Shown one piece after another: positions 51,110 through 59,717 of a stretch of 64,000 nt of DNA. The translations under genes were made by a program, and so were the position numbers. The first letter of the stretch is position 1. Each line of letters starts with the position of its first letter. Location: contig JAHCID010000003.1 in assembly GCA_026129405.1 (NCBI GenBank), forward strand, positions 582,001 through 646,000, in the 5' to 3' direction. The notes beneath the pieces were generated by a model that was not told where the DNA came from, searched no databases, and saw nothing but the letters and a program-made list of their open reading frames with translations. This DNA is from a bacterium (GTDB lineage: Bacteria > Desulfobacterota > Binatia > DP-6).

Positions 51110-52969
51110 TCAGTCGAGGTAGCCGAGCGCGCGCAGCCGCTCCTTGGTGGCGGCGTCGACGTCGACCTGCCCGCCCGCGCCCTTGTGCTCGGACGCGACG
51201 AGATAGGCCTTGCCCAGGGCGGCGCGCATCTTCTCGACCTCGACCGGCTCGGCCTCCGCGAGGTCCTTCTGCTCGCCGGGGTCGGTGGCGACGTCGTACA
51301 GCTCCGTCTCTCTGAGTCCGCGCGGGTTGCCCTTGTTGGCGGTGATGAGCTTCGTCGTCTTCGAGCGAATCGCCTGCAGCGAGTTGCCCTCGAGGTCCTC
51401 CTCGGAGAAGACGTTCTCGCGCGCCGGCGCCGCGGCGCCGTTGAGCGGCAGCGCATGGCCCTGCATCACGGGCGGGATCGGCAGGCCGGCGCTCGCGAGC
51501 ATGGTCGGCGCGATGTCGAGGCTGGTCGCGAGCTCGTCGATGACGCTGCCGCGCGCGCCGCCGGCAGCGGGCTTCATGACGAGCGGCACGTGCGTCTGCT
51601 CGTCGTAGAGCGTGGTGCCGTGCCACCAGCCGCCGTGCTCGTGGAACTCCTCGCCGTGGTCGGCGGTGAGCACGATGAGCGTGTCGTCGTAGAGGCCGCG
51701 CTGCTTGAGGTCGTCGATGAGGCGGCCGACCTGGCCGTCGAGATAGGCGATCTCGCCGTCGTAGAGGTCGCTGTACTTCTGGGCGACGTCCGCCGGCGGG
51801 TTCGGGTTGGCTACGCGCGCATAGCCCTCGCCGTCGTACGGGTGCACGAAGTACGGATCGTGCGGATCCATGAAGTGCAGATAGAGGAAGAACGGGCCCT
51901 TCTTCGCGTTCGGGCCGCCGAGCCACTCGATGGCGCGATCCACCACCACCTGCGCGGGTTGGTAGTAGTTGTAGACGATGACCTGGCGCGCGAAGAAACG
52001 CTCGCGAACGAGACGCAGGCCGTTGTAGATCGTCAGCTTCGCCGCCGGCTCGTCGGCCCAGAAGAAGAGGTCGGGCGCCAGGTAGTGGAACTCGTCGAAG
52101 CCCTGCTGGAAGTTGAAGGCGGCGGTGACGTTGATGTTGTTCGGGAAGCCCGCGGCCCAGTAGCCGCCCTTGGTGAGCGCCTCGGCGATCGTCTCGACGC
52201 GGTCGGGCAGGATGTCGGCCTTGTGGATGGCGCCGTGCGACGACGGGTAGAGCCCGGTGAAGATGGTCGCGACCGAGGGCCGCGTCCACGACGCCTGTGC
52301 GAAGCTGCGTGCGGCGCGCACGCCGTCCGTCGCGAGGCTGTCGAGGTGCGGCGTCCTCGCCTTGGCGTAGCCGTAGGAGCCGAGACGGTCGGCGCGCAGC
52401 GTGTCGACCATCAGCAGGATCACGTTCGGCGCGTTGGCCGGGGCGGCCGCACGCTGCGCGGGCTCGGGCTGCGGTGGGCCCGGCATGGCGCGGGTCGCGA
52501 GCGACCAGCCGAGGGCGATCACGGCGACGAGGATCGCCGCCGGCACGGGGCGCGTCAGCAACCCGCGTCGCGCGTCGGCGCCGCGCAACGCGCGCCACAC
52601 GAGAACGCCGACGACGAAGGTCGCGAGCAGCGCCGCGAGCTGCACGACGAGCGTCATGGGCCCGCCCGGAAGCTGCTCGAGGAAGACGTCGCGGATGACG
52701 CGGAAGCGACCCACGACGAATCCCAGCCCCGCCCCGATCCCGGCCAGCGCGAGGCCGAAGCCGTCCGTGCGCAGGATCGCGGCGAGAATGCCGAGCCCGA
52801 GGCCGCCCGCGGCCCCGAGCAACCCGTAGGCAATCATTGCCCAGGCGATGGGCGGGAGCTCACCGGCTCCGTGCGTCGCCCACCACGATGCTACCGCCTC
52901 GCCGCCCCCCACGAGGGCGCCGGCCAGCAGTCCCCCTGCCAGTCCGGCTCCCAAAGCGCGCATACTCAT
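51110..52969 (-). CDS. Membrane-anchored sulfatase-fold enzyme with threonine at the nucleophile position
   Basis: A 619-aa protein: four or five N-terminal membrane spans (residues 1-165), then a large catalytic domain starting NVILLMVDTLRADRLG. The formylglycine site C/S-x-P-x-R is absent; instead ASWTRPSVAT offers Thr, as in phosphotransferases and phosphatases of this fold. FMDPHDPY and TADHGEEFHEHG metal motifs are intact. Probably modifies an extracytoplasmic polymer or lipid. The gene ends RALGYLD, similar to the next protein. Confidence 0.85.
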   Translation of the reverse strand: MSMRALGAGLAGGLLAGALVGGGEAVASWWATHGAGELPPIAWAMIAYGLLGAAGGLGLGILAAILRTDGFGLALAGIGAGLGFVVGRFRVIRDVFLEQLPGGPMTLVVQLAALLATFVVGVLVWRALRGADARRGLLTRPVPAAILVAVIALGWSLATRAMPGPPQPEPAQRAAAPANAPNVILLMVDTLRADRLGSYGYAKARTPHLDSLATDGVRAARSFAQASWTRPSVATIFTGLYPSSHGAIHKADILPDRVETIAEALTKGGYWAAGFPNNINVTAAFNFQQGFDEFHYLAPDLFFWADEPAAKLTIYNGLRLVRERFFARQVIVYNYYQPAQVVVDRAIEWLGGPNAKKGPFFLYLHFMDPHDPYFVHPYDGEGYARVANPNPPADVAQKYSDLYDGEIAYLDGQVGRLIDDLKQRGLYDDTLIVLTADHGEEFHEHGGWWHGTTLYDEQTHVPLVMKPAAGGARGSVIDELATSLDIAPTMLASAGLPIPPVMQGHALPLNGAAAPARENVFSEEDLEGNSLQAIRSKTTKLITANKGNPRGLRETELYDVATDPGEQKDLAEAEPVEVEKMRAALGKAYLVASEHKGAGGQVDVDAATKERLRALGYLD

Positions 52970-53050
52970 GCAGTCTGCCTCCCGAGGGCTCCAAAGAGCC
53001 TGCTAGGGCAGCAGATCGCAAGCGCCGCCCGACTGTGCTCCGACGCAGGA

Positions 53051-53305
53051 CTACTCGGGGAATTCGAGGTCGAGCTCGGCCGCGTCGCCGGTGACACGTA
53101 TGCCGCGCGGCGAGAGCTTGTAGAGATCCTGGGCCTTCCAATGCAGGAAGCGGTTCTGCTCGAGATCTTTCACGTCGGCCGCGATGGTCTCCCAGGCGAC
53201 CCCCATGCGCTCGGGGAGCTGGTCGCGGGCATGGAGGAACGGCGACTCCGGGGAGGCGTCGTAGACCTTGCGGTACTCGAGCAGGATGCGGCGCTTCTGG
53301 TTCAC
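53051..53305 (-). CDS. Small hypothetical protein, possible winged-helix (84 aa)
   Basis: An 84-aa protein with KRRILLEYRKVYDASP and a helix-turn-strand arrangement (GVAWETIAADVKDLEQNRFLHW, LSPRGIRVTGD) that resembles a winged-helix fold. It starts with GTG after GGGAGAA. Unknown role; it sits between the secreted paralogues and the sulfatase-like gene. Confidence 0.6.
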   Translation of the reverse strand: MNQKRRILLEYRKVYDASPESPFLHARDQLPERMGVAWETIAADVKDLEQNRFLHWKAQDLYKLSPRGIRVTGDAAELDLEFPE

Positions 53306-53369
53306 TGAGGGTTCTCCCGCGGGGCCGGCCGCGATCCACGGCCGACCCCGCCGATGTCGGGCCCGCGTT

Positions 53370-54554
53370 TCAGGACACGGACAGGATCATGTTGCCGGTG
53401 AAGGTTCCGGGGACGCTGTCGACCTCGATCTTGCACGACCCCGACGCGCCGGCGGGAACCGTGACCGTGAGGGTGTTCGAGCTCTTCGAGGTGATCGGCG
53501 CAGCGATACCACAGATCCGGACGTGGGTGGTGGAATCGAGGCTACAGTGGCTGCTGAGGGTGATGGTGTCGCCGACGCGCGCGACCTTCGGGCTGAAGTC
53601 GTCGAAGCAGACACAGCGTCCGCAGCAGCGTCCCTCGTTGCCCACGTCGGCCGTGATCGTATCGCCGACGAACTGACCGACGAGGCGGTTGCTGTGGCCG
53701 AGCGAGATCGTCGCCTCGGGAGCACAGATGCGCGCCGTCACGCGCGATTGCTTGCCGAGGTTCACCGCACCGGGGCCCTTCAGCAGCACCGTGACGTCGC
53801 CGCACTCGACGCCCACCGTGCTGGCGTTGTTCACCCGGAAGGCGGCGTCACGCCCCGGGGGGATCAGGATCGTGGCCGCGGAGGCCAGCACCGTGGCGCT
53901 CTTGCCGATCTTCACCTGGCAGAAGGTGAAGGTGCCGCTGCCCAGGATCGCCCGCGCGTCGTTGCGCACGTCGAGCACGCCGTAGCTCCCCGGCGGCAGG
54001 TCGCAGCGCTTGTTGCCCGGCGCCGTGTCGCCGATGCAGTCGGCATTGGGCTGCACCACCACGTCCTTCCCGGGCGTGCACGGCGGGAACGGCGTCGGGA
54101 AGCTGCACAGGGTCTCGATCACCGCCGGCTTCGGGGAGCAGCCGGGATCGCACGATCCCGGGATGAGCGGCGTCGCGAAGCCCTGGATGGGCGGCTGGCG
54201 CACCGTCACGTTGTCGAGCGGGCTCGAGTTGTTGCGGAACACCTGGAAGACGTCGGCACTCGGCTTGGTGAACTTGACCACGTCGCCGACGATCTGCGAG
54301 CCGTCGCCGAAGAACGCGCGGTCGAGCGTCATGGTGCCGCAGCTCGAGTTCGTGCTGGGCGACGCGCAGCTGGTGCCGACGTTGCAGCCGTCGGGCAGCA
54401 TCATGTCCTTCAGGCTGGCCGAGCGCAGCGCCACCAGGAAGTAGCTGCCGAGGTCACGCTGGAGCGCTTGTCCCCCGGCCGGATCCGCCGAACCGAGCGT
54501 CGCCAGTGCGACGCCCCCCATTCCACACCATCTCGCGATCGCACCAAAACGCAT
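53370..54554 (-). CDS. Secreted cysteine-rich paralogue 1 with C-terminal IPT/TIG-like domain
   Basis: A 394-aa exported protein. A signal peptide (to about residue 28) is followed by QRDLGSYF, a cysteine-rich region (PGSYG, ICAPEATISLGHSN, GQFVGDTITAD) that looks beta-helical, then RCCGRCVCFDDFSP leading into an Ig-like IPT/TIG domain (about 325-394, VTVPAGASGSC). About 20 cysteines suggest disulfides. GGAGG lies seven bases before the ATG. I do not recognise the N-terminal family. Confidence 0.75.
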   Translation of the reverse strand: MRFGAIARWCGMGGVALATLGSADPAGGQALQRDLGSYFLVALRSASLKDMMLPDGCNVGTSCASPSTNSSCGTMTLDRAFFGDGSQIVGDVVKFTKPSADVFQVFRNNSSPLDNVTVRQPPIQGFATPLIPGSCDPGCSPKPAVIETLCSFPTPFPPCTPGKDVVVQPNADCIGDTAPGNKRCDLPPGSYGVLDVRNDARAILGSGTFTFCQVKIGKSATVLASAATILIPPGRDAAFRVNNASTVGVECGDVTVLLKGPGAVNLGKQSRVTARICAPEATISLGHSNRLVGQFVGDTITADVGNEGRCCGRCVCFDDFSPKVARVGDTITLSSHCSLDSTTHVRICGIAAPITSKSSNTLTVTVPAGASGSCKIEVDSVPGTFTGNMILSVS

Positions 54555-54798
54555 CTGGCACCTCCCTGTGCGCCGTCCGTTTCGGGCCGAACGCCCCGCG
54601 TCCCGCTGCCGCGCGGGGCTTCCTGCCGCCGCCCTACCGCACTCCCCTGCCGGCGAACTCCTCGCCGGCACCTCTCGACGCGAGCCCCGGAACGCGCGCG
54701 GGCGGAACCACCATCTCGGCGGCTCCGCCCGCGGTTGCTCCGTCAGATCGGAATCTGCTGGAACCGGATGTGCTGCGTGATGCTCGTCAGGTCGCTTC
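54555..54798. other. 244-base gap between paralogues 1 and 2 with two hairpins
   Basis: Two perfect inverted repeats: 54649-54656 with 54662-54669 (8 bp, five-base loop) and 54698-54706 with 54724-54732 (9 bp, 17-base loop). Neither is followed by a U-run. No gene seen. Confidence 0.5.
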
Positions 54799-55983
54799 TC
54801 AGTTGACGGTCAGCTTGCTGAAGCCGAGGAAGCTGCCCGCCGGGCTCTCGAAGACGACGTTGCAGGCACCGGCGGCACCCGCCGGGACCGTGAACTTCAG
54901 CTCGAGCGGCGTCTTCACGGTGATCGGGGCGTCGAAGCCGCAGACGGTGACCTTGGTCGTCGCCATCATGTCGCAGGTGCCGGTGGCCGTGATGGTGGCA
55001 CCCACCGACGCCGTGGTCGGCGCGAACGAGTCGTAGCAGGAGCACCGTCCGCCGCAGCACTGGCCGCGGTCGTTCAGGTCCGCGTTGACGACGTCACCGA
55101 CGAACTGCCCGATGAGGGTGTTGTTGTGGCCGAGCTTCACGTTCGACTCGGGCGCACAGAGCTTGGCGGCGATCAGCGAGTTGCGGCCGAACGACACCTG
55201 GCCGCTGCCCGTCACGTGGACCGTGAAATCGCCGCAGCCGCTACCCAGGTCGTTGTTGTTGTTCAGCTTGAAGAAGCCGTTGTTGACGTTGATTTGGACC
55301 CCGGTGCCGCTGATGATGACGCTCTTGCCGCTCTTGAAGTTGCACACGTTGTACGTGCCGGGGCTCATGTTCAGGCGGGCGCCGTTGAGGACGTTGATCA
55401 GGCCGTAGGTACCCGGCGGCAGGTCACAGGCCCCGTTGCCCGGGTTCGTGTCCATGATGTCGCAGTCGCCGTTCGGCGGCACCTTGACGTTCTTGGTCGG
55501 GTCGCAGGCCGGGAACGGATTCGCAAATCCGCAGGCGGCCCGCAGCGCGGCGACGTCCGGGACGCAGCCGCTGCAGGTGCCGGGGATGATCGGCGTGTCG
55601 AACGGGGTCGGCGGCGGAAGCCCGATCGCCACGTTCGCGAGCGAGCTGTCGTTGTTGCGGAACAGCTGCCAGATCTTGGCCGGGGCCTTGCGGAAGAAGG
55701 TCGCGTGGCCGACCGTCTGGCTGCCGTTGGCCTGGGTCGTCGCGCCGAAGCTCAGCTGGCCACACTGCGAGAAGTTGCCGCTGACGCCGCAGTTCACTCC
55801 GATGTTGCAGGCGGAGTCGAGCTGCATGTCCTTCAGCGTCGCCTTGCGCTGGGCCAGGATGAAGTAGGACGCCAGGTCGCGGCGCAGGGGCTGCGCGTAG
55901 GCCGACGGCGTCAGCATGGGGCCGGCGACGGCAATGGTGAGTGCTGCCGCCAGCCCGATCTTGATGGTGTTCAGGGTGCGCAT
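54799..55983 (-). CDS. Secreted cysteine-rich paralogue 2 with C-terminal IPT/TIG-like domain
   Basis: A 394-aa exported protein starting at ATG 55983 (a GTG at 56010 would add nine residues). Signal peptide to AYA, then RRDLASYF. Shared blocks with its neighbours: NIGVNC, GLINVLNGARLNMSPGTY, LCAPESNVKLGHNN, GQFVGDVVNADLNDRGQCC and the final IPT/TIG domain. It is the same length as paralogue 1. The asparagine-rich middle is unlike the rest of the window. Confidence 0.75.
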   Translation of the reverse strand: MRTLNTIKIGLAAALTIAVAGPMLTPSAYAQPLRRDLASYFILAQRKATLKDMQLDSACNIGVNCGVSGNFSQCGQLSFGATTQANGSQTVGHATFFRKAPAKIWQLFRNNDSSLANVAIGLPPPTPFDTPIIPGTCSGCVPDVAALRAACGFANPFPACDPTKNVKVPPNGDCDIMDTNPGNGACDLPPGTYGLINVLNGARLNMSPGTYNVCNFKSGKSVIISGTGVQINVNNGFFKLNNNNDLGSGCGDFTVHVTGSGQVSFGRNSLIAAKLCAPESNVKLGHNNTLIGQFVGDVVNADLNDRGQCCGGRCSCYDSFAPTTASVGATITATGTCDMMATTKVTVCGFDAPITVKTPLELKFTVPAGAAGACNVVFESPAGSFLGFSKLTVN

Positions 55984-56011
55984 GTCGGTGGTCTCCTTCG
56001 CCTTCGCCACG

Positions 56012-57259
56012 TCAGTTCACCGTGAGGGTGGTGGAGCCGGTGAAGACGCCGGAGAGGCTCTCCACCTTGACCGTGCAGGCGCCGGAAGCGCCGGCCGGTA
56101 CGGTGAAGACCAGCTCCGTGCTCGACTGCGTCACGATGGGGGCCGCGAACGAGTTGAGGCCGCACTGCAGGACCACACCGGTGGCCGCCCCGAGACCGCA
56201 GTTGCCGGTCATGGTGACGTTCTGGCCGACGCTCGCCGTCACCGGCGACAGCGAGTCGAAGCAGGCACAGTTCCCGGTTTCCTCGCAGCAGAAGCCGCGA
56301 TCGTTCGAGTCGGCGTTGACCACGTCGCCGAAGTAGCGACCGGTCAGGTTGTTGTTGTGGCCGAGGCGGATGAGACGCTCGGGGGCGCAGAAGAAGCCGT
56401 TGATGTCGGAGTCGCGGCCGAAGCCGATGACGCCCCCACCGTTGCCGAAGACCTCGATCTTGCCGCAGTCCTGAGCCGGCGCCGGGCCGAAATCGGTGCC
56501 GTTCTTCAGGTCCATGTCGCCGTTCAGATAGATCGTCGTCTTCCCCGATGCGGTGATGTCGGCGTTCTGCCCGGCGAGCAGGTTACAGACGGTGTAGGTC
56601 CCGCCGATGAAGTTCAGCTTGGCGGCATTCTGGATCGAGATGTTACCCCAGACGCCCGGCGCGAGGTCGCAGATGCCGTTGCCAGGAATCGGATCGTTGA
56701 TGATGACCGGGCAGTCCGAGTTCGGCAGCACGACGATCGACTTGGTCAGATCGCAGGCGGGGAACTGGGCGGGGAAGCCGCAAGCGGCATACAGGTCGCC
56801 GTAGTCCGGCACGCACTGCTGGTTCTGCGTCCGGCAGCTCGGCACGCCGTCGCCGTCGACGTCGCCGAGGATCGGCGGCACCCAGGACTGCACCGGCGGC
56901 GCACCGATGGTGACGTTCGGCAGACCGGACGGCCGGTTGGAGAACAGCTGCCAGATCGACGCCCCGGGCCGGTTGAACCGGGTCATGTCGCCGACGATCT
57001 GCGAGCCCCGGTCGTAGGTGGCGTTTTCGTGCGTGACCACGCCGCACGACGAGTTCGTCGCCGGCTGGGCGCAGTTCGCGCCCGTGTTGCACGCACCGTT
57101 CAGTTTGAAGTTCTTCAGGCTGACGTTGGTCATCCCGAAGATGAAGTACGACCCGAGGTCGCGCTTCAGCGGCTGCGCCGACGCGACCTGCGCGCCGACC
57201 GCGAGCGTTGCTGCGACCACGATCGCAGCCCGGCCGAGCCGGCTCGTACGAGCTCCCAT
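56012..57259 (-). CDS. Secreted cysteine-rich paralogue 3 with calcium-type loop and IPT/TIG-like domain
   Basis: A 415-aa exported protein, first of the three in transcription order. Signal peptide to ASA, then KRDLGSYF. It has an extra insertion with GDVDGDGVPSC, an EF-hand/thrombospondin-like calcium loop, absent in the other two. FCAPERLIRLGHNN, GDVVNADSNDRGFCC and the terminal IPT/TIG domain are shared. A strong AAGGAGG site and a promoter precede it. Confidence 0.75.
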   Translation of the reverse strand: MGARTSRLGRAAIVVAATLAVGAQVASAQPLKRDLGSYFIFGMTNVSLKNFKLNGACNTGANCAQPATNSSCGVVTHENATYDRGSQIVGDMTRFNRPGASIWQLFSNRPSGLPNVTIGAPPVQSWVPPILGDVDGDGVPSCRTQNQQCVPDYGDLYAACGFPAQFPACDLTKSIVVLPNSDCPVIINDPIPGNGICDLAPGVWGNISIQNAAKLNFIGGTYTVCNLLAGQNADITASGKTTIYLNGDMDLKNGTDFGPAPAQDCGKIEVFGNGGGVIGFGRDSDINGFFCAPERLIRLGHNNNLTGRYFGDVVNADSNDRGFCCEETGNCACFDSLSPVTASVGQNVTMTGNCGLGAATGVVLQCGLNSFAAPIVTQSSTELVFTVPAGASGACTVKVESLSGVFTGSTTLTVN

Positions 57260-57289
57260 TGATTGCCCTCCTTCGCAACGAGGCGACCG

Positions 57290-57345
57290 CGGTTCGTACG
57301 GCGCCCGGGGCGCATAGGTAGCACGAACCGTACCTCGACTGTCAA
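57290..57345 (-). promoter_or_regulatory. Promoter region with inverted repeat upstream of the secreted paralogues
   Basis: A perfect -35 TTGACA (57345-57340) after an A/T-rich stretch; the best -10 is TACCTA (57320-57315, 19-base spacer). An inverted repeat CGGTTCGT (57290-57297) / ACGAACCG (57323-57330) flanks a GC palindrome and overlaps the -10, a possible operator. Confidence 0.5.
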
Positions 57346-57384
57346 GAAAAATGGGAGGGCAGAAGCGCGGAATCCCGTCGGAAT

Positions 57385-58683
57385 CTACAATCGGATTACG
57401 TTGTCACCCGTGCATCCCTGCAAGGCGTTGCGGGTATCCACGACCAGCGGCGCGGCCTTCTGGATAGCAGCATAGTCGATCCCCGGGTGCGCCGTGAGGA
57501 TCACCACGCAATCGATCGCCCCCATGAACCCGTTCTTGGCCTCGACCGAGCTCAGCTCGAAGCCCTCGTCGTGCATGTGGGGAATATAGGGATCCGTGTA
57601 GGAGAGGATCGCGCCCTTCTCCTGGAGGAGCTTCATCACGGTCAGGGCGGGCGACTCCCGGATGTCATTGACGCCGGCCTTATAGGCGACGCCCATCACG
57701 TGGATGCGCGACCCGCGCACGCTCTTCTGGTGCCGATTGAGCGCGTCGGTGACCTTCTCCACCACGAAGCGCGGCATGCTCTCGTTGATGGCGCCGGCGA
57801 GCTCGATGAAGCGGGCGTCGAAGCCATTCATCTTCGCCTTCCACGAGAGGTAGAACGGATCGATCGGGATGCAGTGCCCGCCGAGGCCCGGGCCGGGGTA
57901 GAACGGCATGAACCCGAACGGCTTGGTCTTGGCGGCGTCGATCACCTCCCAGACGTCGACGTTGAGGGCACCGCACATCTGCGCGAGCTCGTTCACGAGG
58001 CCGATGTTGACGCTGCGGAAGGTGTTCTCGAGCAGCTTCACCATCTCCGCGACCTGGGTCGACGACACCGGGATCACCGTGTCGACCGACGCCTCGTAGA
58101 GGCTCTTCGCGACCTGGGCGCAGGAGGGCGTCGTGCCGCCCACCACCTTCGGGATGTTCTTGGTGTTGAAGCGCTCGTTGCCCGGGTCGATGCGCTCGGG
58201 CGAGAACGCGAGCGCGAAGTCGGTGCCGACCTCGAGCCCCGACGACTCGAGCGCGGGGCGCACGACCTCGTCGGTCGTGCCCGGGTAGGTGGTGCTCTCG
58301 AGAATCACCAGCATGCCCTTGTGCAGGTACTGCTTGATCTCGTTCACCGCCGAGACGACGTAGGTGAGGTCCGGATCCTTCGTCTTCCGCAGCGGCGTCG
58401 GCACGCAGATGTTCACCGTGTCGAGCTCGCGGATGACGGAGAAGTCGTTCGTCGCGCGGAACTTGCCGGCCTTCACCGGCTCCGCGATCTCTTCGTCCTT
58501 GGTGTCGACGATGTACGACTTGCCGGCGTTGATCGCCTTGATCTTGCTCTCGTCGAGATCGATGCCGGTCACCTTGAACCCGGCGCGCGCCAGCTCGAGG
58601 GCGAGCGGCAGCCCGACGTAGCCGAGTCCGATCACGCCGCAATGCGCCTCGCGGCGCTCGATCTTCTTGATGAGGTCCTGCAT
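57385..58683 (-). CDS. Nucleotide-sugar 6-dehydrogenase (WbpA/VipA-like)
   Basis: A 432-aa NAD-dependent enzyme oxidising a UDP-sugar to its uronic acid. GLGYVGLPL Rossmann loop, VPTPL, ESTTYPGTT, and the catalytic cysteine in GPGLGGHCIPIDPFYLSWKAK-type context place it in the UDP-GlcNAc/ManNAc branch. It follows CobW by 12 bases and supplies precursors for a surface glycan. Confidence 0.92.
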   Translation of the reverse strand: MQDLIKKIERREAHCGVIGLGYVGLPLALELARAGFKVTGIDLDESKIKAINAGKSYIVDTKDEEIAEPVKAGKFRATNDFSVIRELDTVNICVPTPLRKTKDPDLTYVVSAVNEIKQYLHKGMLVILESTTYPGTTDEVVRPALESSGLEVGTDFALAFSPERIDPGNERFNTKNIPKVVGGTTPSCAQVAKSLYEASVDTVIPVSSTQVAEMVKLLENTFRSVNIGLVNELAQMCGALNVDVWEVIDAAKTKPFGFMPFYPGPGLGGHCIPIDPFYLSWKAKMNGFDARFIELAGAINESMPRFVVEKVTDALNRHQKSVRGSRIHVMGVAYKAGVNDIRESPALTVMKLLQEKGAILSYTDPYIPHMHDEGFELSSVEAKNGFMGAIDCVVILTAHPGIDYAAIQKAAPLVVDTRNALQGCTGDNVIRL

Positions 58684-58695
58684 GGTGCTGGTCTC

Positions 58696-59646
58696 CTAGG
58701 CTCCGACGTGGTCGGCACGCGGCGCCGGCTCACGCTCGCAATTCGCGAGCGCGGCCCGCAGCGCGGGCTCGTGGTTCGCGAGGTCACGGCCGATGAACAC
58801 GGCCTGGTTCTCCGGGATGGTGGGTAGCTTCACCCAGTTGAGCTCCCATCGCCCGCAGGTGAAGTTGAAGAGACATTGCCAATCGCGCCCGGCGATCTGC
58901 ACGAGGCCCTTGGCGCGTACGACCTCGCGCGGCAGATGCGCGAGGAAGTGCTCGAAGGCGTCCTGGTCGAGCGGCCGCGCGGATCGGTAGGCGAAGCTGC
59001 CGAAACGGTCGGCGTGCAGATGCCCGCTGTGACTCCGCGCGCGCTCGCGGTACGTGGCGACGCCCGTCGCGAAAAGGACGTCGCTGTCGATCGCGCCGCG
59101 CACGGTCTGGAAGCGCGTGGCGCGATCGTTGCGCGCGCCGAGCGTCGCCTCCACGCGCGCGAGCGCGTCCGCCGAGACGAGGTCGAGCTTGTTCACGACG
59201 AGGAAGTCGGCGGCCTCGATCTGTGCGTGGGCGACTTCGGTCTCGCGCAGATGCTGCTCGACGTTGGCGGCGTCGACGACCGTGACGATCGCGTCGAGCC
59301 CGAGCCCTGCCCCCTTCACGCGTTGCGCGAGCGGCTCGGGATCGGCGAGGCCCGTGGACTCGATGACGATCAGGTGGGGGCGCGTGGTCTCGACGATCTG
59401 CTGCACGGCGAGGTCGAAGCGGTAGTCGTCGATCGTGCAGCAGATGCAGCCACTCGAGAGCTCGACCATCTTCTCCACCGCGGAAAGCCCCGTCACGACG
59501 CGTCCGTCGATGCCGATGTCGCCGATCTCGTTCATGATCACGGCGACCGGCTTCCCCTGGAGGCCGTGGTCGAGCACGTGCCGCAGGAGAGTCGTCTTCC
59601 CGCTTCCGAGGAAGCCGGTGAGGATGTCGACGGCAACCGTAGGCAT
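58696..59646 (-). CDS. CobW/COG0523 metallochaperone GTPase
   Basis: A 316-aa G3E GTPase. Walker A GFLGSGKTT (11-19), metal motif GCICC (Cys67, Cys69, Cys70) and NKLDLV are intact; a CobW C-terminal domain follows. The C-terminus lacks an obvious histidine-rich stretch. Metal client unknown. Confidence 0.92.
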   Translation of the reverse strand: MPTVAVDILTGFLGSGKTTLLRHVLDHGLQGKPVAVIMNEIGDIGIDGRVVTGLSAVEKMVELSSGCICCTIDDYRFDLAVQQIVETTRPHLIVIESTGLADPEPLAQRVKGAGLGLDAIVTVVDAANVEQHLRETEVAHAQIEAADFLVVNKLDLVSADALARVEATLGARNDRATRFQTVRGAIDSDVLFATGVATYRERARSHSGHLHADRFGSFAYRSARPLDQDAFEHFLAHLPREVVRAKGLVQIAGRDWQCLFNFTCGRWELNWVKLPTIPENQAVFIGRDLANHEPALRAALANCEREPAPRADHVGA

Positions 59647-59673
59647 GCAGCGGCGATCCGGGGGGTACCGTCT

Positions 59674-59702
59674 GAGTTAGCGGGATTCCATCTGGGTATC
59701 AA
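59674..59702 (-). promoter_or_regulatory. Candidate promoter of cobW-dehydrogenase unit
   Basis: TTGATA (59702-59697), 17-base spacer, TAACTC (59679-59674). It gives a leader of about 20 bases with no clear ribosome-binding site. Confidence 0.45.
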
Positions 59703-59717
59703 ACCATGCGCAGCGCG

